A stretch of DNA of 64,000 nt from Glebionis coronaria (taxonomy: Eukaryota > Streptophyta > Magnoliopsida > Asterales > Asteraceae), in the NCBI GenBank assembly GCA_025667525.1, contig CM046882.1, forward strand, positions 499,438,292 through 499,502,291. Direction: 5' to 3'. Shown here one piece after another: positions 26,018-36,744 of this stretch; within the stretch, counting starts at the first letter, position 1, and each line of letters starts with the position of its first letter. The translations under genes were made by a program, and so were the position numbers. The notes under the pieces were generated by a model. That model was not told the DNA's origin, did not search any database, and was given only the letters and a program-made list of their open reading frames with translations.

Positions 26018-28942
26018 TGTAACACCCCATTTTGATAAATGGAATGTCACGCGTAATTATGGCGTGTCATCAAAGCATGCAAGGTAATATGTAGTAAAAC
26101 ATACATGACCATAGGGAAAACCGGAATCAAACATCGGTTCCCAAACATAAGCCCAAAACATAAGAAAGTAAATGAACTGAATGAAAGACTAAACAAGCAT
26201 AAATATATGAAGGAAACAGGAGAAGAAGTCTATAGCAGCTTCCATCCTATGCACGTCCTCCAAATGCTCGAGTCTTGGGTACCTGCCGTTTTGGGACATG
26301 GAAAGGAAAGTAACGGCTGAGCAAGACGCTCAGTGCACGGATGTACAATATAGCATGAATAGGATAAGCATGTAACATACAACAGCGGAAGACTAAGTTC
26401 TGAGTAAACTGGTTAAGTATCAAGAAAAACTGGTTTTATAGTTTGAAAAGCCTTATGTTTATCTTGTGAAAACTGTTTTAACATATATATACCATAGCCC
26501 ATATAGGTCATGAAAAGGTCACGTGCATGAATACTTGGAGGGGTGACCTCATCATGCTGATTAGAGGGGATGCCTCTAATCAATATACTGGTTTGGGTAG
26601 GAGGGATCAACTCCTTGTGAAGGGTGCAAGGCATACACCACATTCACCATGATAAACTGAATAAAACATGTAACTAGGATGCACCCATACGCCCCACCTG
26701 ATATAATAATATGGCCAAACTGAAAAGGGACGCCACGAGCAATCACTCCGCCGTGGGGAAGTCATAACATCGGTGCCTCCAATGCTATGGTTATGGTACC
26801 TCCATAACTAGGTGAAACTGGTCATGCTTGTATATGGCTATAGATTATGCTAATTAAACATAAGCAGTTCAAAACAATAAAACAAATACTGGGGAAAACA
26901 GTTGGCTGCATACGGGGAAATCCTAATAAGGAAAGAATGTCCATACTGAAAGGACGGGAATCCGTACCTCAAGTCCAGTGACTGAACGGCAGAAAGACTC
27001 CTACTTCTGGATCACTAACGCTACATGAATACACACGTGTATAAGTATCGATTCACTGATTACGTACTGGGTTTTGTGTCTCATTTTAGCTGATTTGGTA
27101 TGTTTTAGGTCCTGGTTCACTGTTTAAAGCCTTAAACTGTGTTTATCTAGTATTCTGATTAATCTGATTAAGTATTACTGGTGTTTCATGTATTATTATA
27201 CTTACTGTGTAATAATAAGTAACTTTCCAAAAATAGCAGGTTTCCAAAAATAGAAAGTTTCCAAAAATAGAAAGTTTCCAAAAATAGAAAGTTACCAAAA
27301 ATAGAAAGTTTCCAAAAATAGAAAGTTTCCAAAAATAGAAAGTTTCCAAAAATAGAAAGTTTCCAAAAATAGATCAGCTGCCTTAATTAAATAAGTTTCC
27401 ATATATAGAAGGTTTCCATGATTAGATTAGCTGCCTGAAATAGATAGATTTCCATATATAGAAGGTTTCCATAATTAGATTAGTTGCCTTATTTAATTAA
27501 GTTTCTATAAACAGAAGTTTCCATAATTAGAATTAAGCTGATTACATAAGCTAACATATAAGTCTAAGTGTTATAAGCTTATTTCTTAAGTCATATGATA
27601 TAGTGTATAGTTTAATTATTATTTCATGTATTTTAATTAAACTATAGGTTAAGCATTTTAATTAAAGTATAACATGTATTAATTAAAATGAAATAAAATA
27701 CTTAGGTTAAAATGTGTATTATTATGTATTAATAACATAACCTAAGTCATGTCTAAATTAATTAATTATAGGCATGTTTTAAATAATTAATTAATTATAA
27801 CTTATAACATAAACTACTTAGGTTAAATTAATGTCATGATAAACTAATAATTAAAATAACCTAAGTCATGATTTAATTAATATTTCATGTTATTAATTAA
27901 TTATATCCTAAGTTCATAATTCATAAAAACTAACATGTAGCATAAATCATGATTTAACCAACGAACCATGAATCGGGCATGAACTCGACACCGTACCCCG
28001 AGCCAAACTCGGGGTACGTGTGCCCCCTTGCTACCGTGGGTCCCACATGAGCCAACCAAGACCAAAAATGGTCTTGGTGGTGGCGGCTAAAAAGAAACCG
28101 AACCCTCCCCCGGGTTGATAAAACTAGGCGGCCAAAAACAAACACCCTCTTTTAACAACCTTTGATTTTAATTAACCCCAAAACATGTTAGATCTATGAT
28201 TAATTACCATGTTTTAATAAGAAAAATAATAACATGTTCATGAACATAAACAAAGATTCAAAAGAATTAAAAAGAAGGGTTTAAAAAGATATACCACTAT
28301 GTAGCTTGGAAAAGGATGAACAAACACGGATTAAAGCAATGATTTTTAAGATCAAAATCAACCAATCACCCTCCTATGGTGATCTTAGGGTGGCGGCATA
28401 AAGAGGAGCAAAGGAGGAGAAGAGAAACTTTTTTTTTTAGGGTTTTTGTTTATTTTCTTGAAAAAGTGAAAAATGAAATGAAAAGTTACATAACCCCCCT
28501 TTTCTTGTAAAAAGTCCATGGGTTAAGCCCATTATGGTATATGTGCCGTGGGTATGGGGGCCCCACATGGGGTACCCGTACCTTTCTCGTGTCCCGATGT
28601 TTCGTGTTCGTTCGTGGTTAAACGTGTTCGTGTCTGAAGCGTTTCTGTTTGTTTTATCATGTAGTTATCGTAATCTTAACGCTCGTAATTATATTATAAG
28701 TATTTACGTAATTATTCTAGTTCGTATTTTAACTGGTGATCATGATTTAATTATGTTCACTTGACATATTTATTAACTGTTTATCATGAGTTCGTACGTA
28801 ATCGATACTTATCATGTCATACACGTATGTACTTACTTGATTAATAGCACATGAATGTGATCAATACTGAATAAGGTAAGTTTTAATCTAGGACGTACGA
28901 TCTTAAGGGCACTATTCATGGTAAAAGCATGCGGGTTTTACA
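26018..28942 (-). repeat. LTR (5' LTR of the minus-strand element)
   Basis: The LTR is 2925 bp and nearly identical to 18822-21747. Visible differences include C/T at the pair 19438/26634, A/C near 19793/26990, T/C near 20314/27511, G/A near 20835/28033, and one T fewer in the T run near 28430. Confidence 0.95.
27225..27374. repeat. 17-bp tandem repeat in the second LTR
   Basis: This is the counterpart of the array at 20029-20178, with the same unit order including the single GTTACC variant. Confidence 0.95.
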
Positions 28943-31716
28943 GTAGTATTGCTTTCTTCCGTGGAGACGAGGTTCCGTTTATTCAAGCTGTTATACCGAT
29001 TGTTCCACAGCATGGTGACATTCTACCAGTAGCTGTAGATGGTATTATACCTAATGAAGCACAGAATGATGGGGTAGTACCTTTAGCTGTAGAAGCGGTT
29101 AACCATAATGTGATGTTGGGTCCTCAATTAGATGAAGTAAGATTGTCACCCGTTCGTGAACCAGAAGATTTTCCATCATCTAATGTACCGAGCAATTCAA
29201 GTGTAAACCTAACCGATTCCCAAGGGTTACTGGATAATGTTGACTCAATATTTCAAGTAGTCCTTGATGTAAAACCAGATTGGGCTGGAAGGGTGGGCCA
29301 CCTGAGATCGCAGCTAGTTGAAACCTTATTAGGTCCAGATAATACCCACCAAACACAAGTTGTGGATGTATGTGTGATCCAACTTTATTTGTTTACTTTA
29401 ATATATTATGGATCTTTAACCTTGTTTGTTTACATACTAATTTCCTGGTTATTTCAGCAGTTGAAAGGTGATAATGTTGACCAGAATCGCAAGTCTGAAG
29501 GTTCTTCTAATGACGAAAACATAAATGACTCCAATGTTGCTGAATGTCGTACATCTGAAGTTATTGTGAACGCGGATCTTGTAGATGATTCCATAACAAC
29601 AGAAGATTATGTGATTGAGGATAACTTGTTTTTTTATGGATCCAAACAGGGGTCTATGCAACAACTACTAAATGCAGTTGAAGATCTTGAATTGCCTATG
29701 GAGGTGATAATTACTGATTCCTTTTCCTATGTTAGTATACTTTACTTTCTCTTTAAGACAATATCTTATGTTAGTTATTCGTTTGTATATTTGTAGGACA
29801 ACAATGTTATGGATAACAATTTAGGAGTGGATGGTAACTTTAGTTTAGATCCTACTTCTATTAGATTAGAAGATGAGAAGCAAAACAATGCAACAGAAGT
29901 TAGTAAAATTGATGGAGAAACCACCTTCGATTATGATATGAACGATGTTACCCACATGGTGAATAAGTCTGATAGGTCAGAACACACATCTGTTCATGAC
30001 TTGGTGTTTGATAATAATTCTACAACTTCTAAGGGAACATCATCTTTTAAAGAAAGCACAGATACTACTCCGAAGGTACGCTTTGTCTATAATATCATTT
30101 CTCTAATATATGTAGAATTATCAATATATACGTGAGCTAACATTGATGTAATAATAATTTATGCCTTGTAGCCTAAAGTCCGTGATTTGGATCTGTTTTT
30201 AGCTGATTATAACCATGTTCAGAATACATCTTCAAGCCATGTAACTGAAGATGGGAACTTCATTGGAATACCTTCCTTGGAAACGGTTTTTGCTAATATT
30301 GGAAGAAAGAAAAAGCCAAGTAAGGCTTTCCAGGAACCGTATGAGCAGCAATGTCCCACCACACCTATTCCAAAAAAGAGGCGTAAAATTTCAAAACCAA
30401 ATTCGGTGAAGTTTGGACTTGTAGAGGAAGACGATGTTGCTGTGCCTACCCGTGAATATACCCGTACTGAAGTTATACCATTCGTAGAGGTGATCCATTT
30501 ATAATTGAAACTAACTGTATCATACGATTACCCTTATTAGTATGTGCATATATTAATTGAGATATAATTCTTAAAGGTATTATCCCGACCCAAAAGAAGT
30601 AGCCCTTACAAGGTTAGTGTTCCAAGTTTTATAAAAGATATGTTTGAAGCAAAAAAACAAGGGAGGCCAATAAAACTCTACCAATTAGCATGGGATCCAT
30701 ATGGACTGGTTGTCGACGATCGTGTATGGTTACCTTTTGTTGGTTTGGATGAAAAGAGAAGAGGTTGGATGACAGATTTTGTAAGCATATGTTCTATGTT
30801 TATTAAAAATTTAATTCTTACTTAGTAAGGTACTTGCTGTTTATACTCATGTAATTCTTATGTGCAGCACTTGGAATTATGGACTCAGTTAATGTGGTTT
30901 GGTAGATTGGATTCTGCAAATTGGGCTGTCGCTGGCCCATATTTCTGTCCAAATATGATGGGAGGTAGACGGCCCATTTCTGATCCAAGACCTACAAAGT
31001 ACAGGGTCGGTTGGGCAGATGTGGAAAAGGTTAACACTATTTTATCCCTTTTGAATGATATAACCAACCAAGCTTATGTTATACTAATACTAATGTTGGG
31101 ATAAATACAGGTATTTATCCCTTTGAATGAACCTGAAAAACATTGGGCATTGGGAGAGCTTCACGTTCGGTCAGGTGTTTTTACGATTTACGACTCAATG
31201 GCACCAAGAAAGAGGCAAAAACATCTTCCAATACAAGAGAACACGAAATGGTGGTTGGAAATGAGGGAAAAAATGTCCCAAGAATTGCCAGGGATTTTGG
31301 ACGAGGCTGATATGTTGAAGCGCAAAGGATTGACCTTAAGGGATTACAAAATCAGCTTTAGGTTTGAAGAAAATGTTCCTCAACAAGGTAATGCATTAGG
31401 AGACTGTGGCATCTGGGTGTGCATCATGTTATACCGACTCATCAACAACATTCCACTAGACATAGGTGATCACACTCAGCTACCTTTGGCCTATCGTGAA
31501 CACATGCTCGATTACTTTTGGAAATACAAGGTAAGTTTCAAGTTACCCGCTGAGGAAGATTTTTAGGTGTTCTATCATTTTCTGAACAATAATTATGGTC
31601 TGTAATAAATTAAGTAAGCCTAACTTTAACTTTAACCTCTGAACAATATGTATGGTGTGTAATATTCCTTATGTTATTGTATAATATTATCTGTTATTTA
31701 GGAATTAAATTCTTAA
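28943..31716 (+). pseudogene. DUF1985-Ulp1 gene A, 3' part with Ulp1 C48 protease domain
   Basis: This continues the split gene. The exons, all phase 0, are: 28943-29367, 29458-29703 and 29797-30075 (acidic linker); 30172-30489 (basic stretch PKKRRK, a likely nuclear signal); 30577-30780 (LYQLAWDPYG, DDRVWLPFVG); 30868-31029 (HLELWTQLMW, NWAVAGPYF); and 31111-31530. A tiny last exon (ELNS, stop) may lie at 31702-31716; otherwise the frame ends at 31566. The protease catalytic residues are present: His in EKHWALGEL, Asp in FTIYDSM, Gln in PQQGNALG and Cys in GDCGIWVC. C48 enzymes cleave SUMO-type modifiers in the nucleus. This half has no lesion that I can see, and only the LTR insertion and the lesions upstream disable the gene. 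Confidence 0.88.
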
Positions 31717-31953
31717 TGTGCTAAATTTCAACCCTTGCCTTAACTGTGTACATATGGTATACCTTTATGATGTCCTTAGTATGCGACTTTGCATTGGGAA
31801 TAAGTTGGCTGTAACATCAGTCAGGGCATTTATTTATCATGTACTTTCTATGCGACTTATTTTTAGAGTATGTAATACTTACCCATATGCATTAGTTTCA
31901 ATAAAAACCACACATTCTGGCTTAGACTCTTCCTTGTAATTTAGTTTATAATC
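31717..31953. other. Intergenic spacer with CGACTT motifs
   Basis: The spacer has two copies of TATGCGACTT-type words (31780s and 31850s), matching the subterminal motif of the MULE. Confidence 0.5.
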
Positions 31954-32526
31954 ATGCCAAGGCGTAGTACAACTAAAAGACGCCTAGAGTTTGATGCATT
32001 ACAGTCAGAATTAGTTAGCAACACCAAAACTGGCTTAGACTCTTCCTTCAATGCTCATTTGACGACACTCCCAACACGATTAACTACGGTTGAGCCAACC
32101 GCAGCAGAAATAGCTAGCAGGAGACTAAGAACTATAAATGGGAAAGTTGTTAGGATGAGAGGAAAAGGAGATGGCTCAAGATCTTTTAGGTATCGAGATG
32201 GCATTAAACCAATTGGATTTGGTGTTTCTTGGGATCCGGTGGATGGAGAGCCTATGCTCGGAGTAAGTGATCAATGTTATTACATGTACCTGTTTAATGT
32301 AATTTTATAACCATGCTTACTATTTTAATAACTTATTTGTTTATTTTAGAATGCTATGGGATTGCCTGTACCAGCTTGGCCACTTGATATTACACCAGAA
32401 GACTGTAGGATCCATGCTGAAAGACCTGAACCTGTTGTTCTACACTCACCTTATCCAGTACCAATTTGTATGCGAGAGGCTGCTTATCTAAGGGGACTAA
32501 ATGAAAATGCGGAAGACATAAACTAA
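31954..32526 (+). CDS. Unknown MULE-borne protein, two exons
   Basis: Exon 1 (31954-32262) starts MPRRSTTKRRLEFDALQSEL and ends IGFGVSWDPVDGEPMLG. A GT-AG intron (32263-32349) follows. Exon 2 (32350-32526) encodes NAMGLPVPAWPLDITPEDC, then VCMREAAYLRG-like text, and ends ENAEDIN. The product is about 161 residues with a basic N terminus (RRSTTKRR, RRLRTINGKVVRMRGKGDG). No known domain is recognised. Both exons are open and joined in phase 0. It lies 3' of Ulp1 gene A in the same orientation. It could be a separate accessory protein or a detached 3' exon group of gene A. Confidence 0.6.
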
Positions 32527-32785
32527 TAATAGCTATTATTTGTATGTTTGAAAGTTGCATAAAATGTAATAAGTAGTATTTGTAGGTTTCATGGCAATTA
32601 CATAACCTTTTGTAGAACAAATGGTTATTATCTTTAATGTATCTGTACTTTTATTGCATGCATTTAAGTTGAAATGATGTACCATCCAACTGTTACTGTA
32701 CACTATTGTGCCTATATAATCACTTACTAATCTCCATACAATACAAACACAAACCAGTAACTAAATCACCTAATACTAAATTGAA

Positions 32786-33214
32786 ATGGCAAACTCATCA
32801 GCTAACCAACCCATCTCTGGTCGAGTTGTCAATGAGATGATGACACTGAGTGGTGAATCAGACATTCACAAGTGCATGAAATTCTTTTTCTTGCAGCAAG
32901 TGACTGAAGAAAGAACTTTTGCTAACACCCTTCGTGATCAAGTTTCAGTTATAATGGCTGGCATAACAAAATTGGACCAAATGATTGCTGAGTTGGAAAA
33001 TGTTACTGATCTAGTTTTAGTTTACGACCCTTTGGATTGTTTGAAGGAATCAAGAACCACTGAGAATGAGAAGCTTGATTCTTTGAACAGGTTGATATAG
33101 GAAATTGAGTATGGGATCCGCCAAAAAGATGGTCATGCCTGTATGATGGATTTGTGTATTGATGCTGATTTTGATGTTGAAGAAAATGACAATGATGATG
33201 AAGAAGGTAACTGA
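32786..33214 (+). CDS. Small coil-like MULE-borne protein
   Basis: The frame begins MANSSANQPISGRVVNEMM and is helical and charged (LRDQVSVIMAGITKLDQMIAELEN). A TAG occurs at 33098-33100. Reading through it, the frame continues to an acidic tail (DADFDVEENDNDDEEGN) and TGA at 33212-33214, so the TAG may be a recent nonsense mutation. The product is 104 residues (to TAG) or about 142. It resembles in size and spacing the minus-strand gene at 40074-40413 (shared I-A/S-E-L, CLKE/LLKE and a C-terminal L-rich block), which suggests a diverged pair. The function is unknown. Confidence 0.55.
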
Positions 33215-33482
33215 AAGACCAGTGCAGTGTAGTAAGATGTATTCAGTATGGTAATCCTACTTGTGCCTATCTTCCTAGTAGTTGATGTAATGTGATGCTG
33301 GAAATTTCCTTATACTAAATAAATTCCAGCAAGTATGTTTTATATGTTTTTAATGAAATCTTTGATCCGTATCGCACAATAATATTTCAGTATATTACAA
33401 AACATGAAATACATGGTTCATAGATCATATAACAGATCTTAAAATACAAAGACATTTTAAAGCATGAAAAGTGAACAATGCA

Positions 33483-33758
33483 TTACATAAAATAAGTAAT
33501 TAAGAAGAACAACCAGCTACAAATTAGCCATATCTTCAGTCTTCGATTGGAAGCAGTAAGCAAGTTGATTGTCTGCTGTAGTTGATTTCTGCCTCTAAGT
33601 AGCCCAGGGATAATGATTCTGGCTCGAAGACACATGGGTGGATCAACCCATGAAAAGAAGTCACAGACAGAAGTTAAACAACAACGAAACCTACGTCCAG
33701 GGTTAGCATTGGTCCAAGAAGTCCTAACTGTGGTAGGATTTCCACAGAAGCAACTCAT
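33483..33758 (-). CDS. Short GRF-type zinc-finger protein with C-terminal membrane segment
   Basis: This is a 91-residue protein. The GRF finger fills the N-terminal half: CFCGNPTTVRTSW, NPGRRFRCC, VCDFFSWVDPPMC. The Cys pattern CxC...C...C with the GRxF signature is complete. GRF fingers bind single-stranded nucleic acid in topoisomerase III, APE2 and related proteins. The C terminus (LKIWLICSWLFFLITYF) is one hydrophobic segment, predicted as a tail anchor. The start ATG sits three residues before the first cysteine, so it has almost no N-terminal extension. It lies in the MULE between the plus-strand coil gene and the transposase, on the opposite strand. No lesion is visible. Confidence 0.75.
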   Translation of the reverse strand: MSCFCGNPTTVRTSWTNANPGRRFRCCLTSVCDFFSWVDPPMCLRARIIIPGLLRGRNQLQQTINLLTASNRRLKIWLICSWLFFLITYFM

Positions 33759-34020
33759 TAAGATATCTCTCGTAAGTAATCAAGCAAGTAATGTGTCTAG
33801 GACCACACCCATAACCAATTTTTATACTACTTTTATGAAATTAAAAAACAATATACTTGTACTTTCTATCCAACTACTAATAGTACATTCACATTAATGA
33901 AATGTACCTTCGAGAATTTTTATTTTATGCGACTTGCATTAAATTATGACTAGTGTTCCCATCCAAGCCTTGTACATATTTAAGCCTTGTACATCAATGT
34001 TTAATCTAATACAACCAACT

Positions 34021-35785
34021 ATGAATAACCACAACAAATTTAAATTAAGGCTGGAGTTTCAGGGTTCGAATAGGTCTGTCCTATTGCCTAAAGATATCCA
34101 ATACCAATACCTATATTGTTATTGTAAGAATAAGTTTTCAATCGGAGCTGATGAGATCATAAGTTTATCATACATAGATCAATCCGAAACAGTTGAGTTA
34201 ATAGACGATGAAGACCTAGAGTGCTTCATTCATGATTTCGTTTACAACAGTCTTGAACCTCCTAAGATGTTTATATCTATATCTAAGGTATCCAATACTT
34301 CATCTTTCGTTTCAAAAGATTTTGATTTAAATTTACCATATTTGGGTGAAGGCACCATAAACACACCTACAAATGATGATCATGGGTGGAATCCGAATAC
34401 TTTCATACATAACCCTGCCCCTCCTTCCATCAATTTAGAGAACCCACTTTACAAGAATAAGCATCCAAATATTACTCCAATTAGATATGATGTAGGACAT
34501 AGATTTGATAATAAAAAAGCATGTGTGTATCAGATTAGTTTGCAAGCCATTATGGAAGGCTTTGAGTTCCGGGTTATTAAGTCATGTAAAAAACGGTTTA
34601 GCGTTCGTTGTGCACAAGAATGTTGTTCATGGCGTGTATATACAAGGAGGTTTAAAACCAGTAATTGTTTCTTAATAACAACCGTAAACAACTACCACAC
34701 TTGCTCTAAAACACAGCTTTTACCAAATCATCGTAACGCTTCAAGAACATTGATTGGTCAAATGGTTTTAGGAAAATTGAAAGATACAAGACGGGTATAC
34801 AGGCCTAAGGATATACAACAGGATTTTAACGTTGATTGGAAGGTAGACATATCATACAAACAAGCTTGGGGGGGAGACATGTTGCATTGAATCTGTTGAA
34901 TGGTAGCCAAGGAGGATCATTCGAACAGCTACCTATTTATTTTCATAACGTTAAGTTGGCAAACGAGGGTAAGGTTACCCACATAGAGACTGATGAGGAT
35001 GGCTGTTTCAAGATGTGCTTTATTGCTTTTGGTGTAGCTGTAAGTTAATGTTTTTTATTATTTAATTACTTAAACACATTATGAGCAAACACGTCTGACC
35101 TATTATGTTTTACGTCCACCAGATTAGGAGCTTCGAATCATATATGAGACCAATAATAAAGATAGATGGCGCACACCTTAAAGGTACATATCTTGGGACT
35201 AATTTGCTTGCTGTGGGAATGGATTCAAACAACCAAATTATACCAATAGCAACAGGTGTATCACAAGGAGAGACAGTCGAATCATGGTCATGGTTTTTGA
35301 CAAAACTGAAAGAATGCATAGGAGAAAGACCGAATATGGCTATCATCTCAGATAGGCACGTTGCTATTACAACAGCATGTGCGAATGTTTTTCCAAATGC
35401 CTTTCATGGGTATTGTTGTCGACATATTTTGATGAACTGTAAATTGAAATCCAAGAAAATGAATGCTCTATTTTGGAAAACTTGCAAGGCTTACTTGGTC
35501 CAAGATTTTCAGAAATCACTAGATGATATTAAAGCGGTTAAACCAGATGCTTACAAGAAGTTAGTAGACGCTGGTTTTGAGAAATGGTCAAGAGCACATT
35601 GCCCAGGCAAGTGCTACAATTACATGACCTCAAACTGCGTTGAATCAATCAATGCTTTAACAAAGACAGTCAGGAAGGTTCCTATAACAAAGCTGATGGA
35701 CTTCTATAGAGACCTTATACAGAGGTGGTACTTTGAACGTAGATACTATGGTGCAGGTATGAAAGTGTGACTTCATATTTTAATT

Positions 35786-35878
<93 letters not shown>

Positions 35879-36635
35879 CAACTGCTGATTCATAGTTCCT
35901 AACATTTTTGTTTTTTAGATGAACCAGCAAACGACGATTTATCAACATGGGCTCAGGCAAAGATAAACAAAAGAATGAGAAAAAGTGCCTCATGGACGGT
36001 ATATGGTATAGACAAGTTCAAGGTTTATCAGGTGAAAGAATATAACCGAGTGCACATTGTCGATTTGGTGAGGGGTGTATGTTCATGCCTAAAATGGCAA
36101 TATTCAGGTTTGCCTTGTGGTCATGTGTGTGCTATGGCAAAACATGTTGGCTTGAGTAACTGTAACCATTGGGCGAAAGCGTGGTTTTCACAAAGAACTT
36201 TGAAAGCTATATACCAAGAGTTGGTTTACCCCCTTCCGGATCCATCAATGTGGGAAGTTCCGGTCGACTTGCAAGTGGTTAAGCCACCGGCTTTGGTAAA
36301 ACCACAACCAGGTAGACCAAAGGATGGAGCAAGGATACGCTCACAAGGAGAGGGACCTATAGATAACAGATGTTCAAGGTGTGGTAGCAGGGGACACAGT
36401 AGAGATGGTTGTCATACACCATTGCCGAGCCAAGTAAGTCATAATTTTATCATAAATAAATATGTATATATTATGTTTATATATATTGACTAACATTCAC
36501 ATACACATTTTTGTGTTTCAGGTAAAAAGTCAATCCCAGTATCCTACAAATAATTCACTGAATGGTCATAATGATTCACTGAATGTAGCAGAACAAGAGC
36601 CCAATCAAGTTCACTTAGATGACATGGACGTATAG
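34021..36635 (+). pseudogene. mudrA-like: MURA-type MULE transposase
   Basis: Exons are 34021-35039, 35123-35756, 35919-36433 and 36522-36635, giving about 760 residues, a normal MURA length. The domain order is a PB1-like N terminus (KFKLRLEFQGSNR), a MuDR DNA-binding domain (FEFRVIKSCKKRFSVRC, then a C/H cluster YHTC), and the MULE DDE core. In the core, Asp is in IIKIDGAHLKG, Asp in AIISDRH, the CCRH motif follows, and Glu is in SNCVESINAL. A SWIM zinc finger follows (CSCLKWQYSGLPCGHVCAM), then a CCHC knuckle (CSRCGSRGHSRDGC). One frameshift is visible at a run of seven G (34867-34873), between the DNA-binding and catalytic domains. Another start at 33946 is possible, but the ATG at 34021 fits family N termini better. 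The intron at 35757-35918 contains a (TA)n tract. Confidence 0.93.
35788..35875. repeat. (TA)n microsatellite in a transposase intron
   Basis: A pure TA run of about 88 bp lies in the intron between the MULE core and SWIM exons. Confidence 0.95.
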
Positions 36636-36744
36636 ATGTTATGAGTGTGTCCATGCAATGTTTGGCAACCGTTCCCTTATTTCATTGTACTACGCATTTA
36701 TATTTGTTAATTCTTCTTCATTTCTTATAGGTTACATGGTATGT

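Larger units (their letters stand above)
18822..28942 (-). mobile_element. LTR retrotransposon, Ty3/gypsy type, inserted in Ulp1 gene A (10.1 kb)
   Basis: Two direct LTRs (18822-21747 and 26018-28942) start TG and end CA. The primer-binding site for initiator tRNA-Met lies beside the right LTR on the minus strand (TGGTATCAGAGCC, 26013-26001). A purine-rich tract lies beside the left LTR. The element therefore reads right to left. Reverse-transcriptase remnants identify it as gypsy-like. The LTRs differ by about eight substitutions and one homopolymer base over 2.9 kb (about 0.3%). The flanks are TACGT on the left and GTAGT on the right, so no clean 5-bp TSD is visible. Loss of TAC from an original right copy TACGT would explain both the junction and the one-base frame gap of the host gene. 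Confidence 0.93.
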
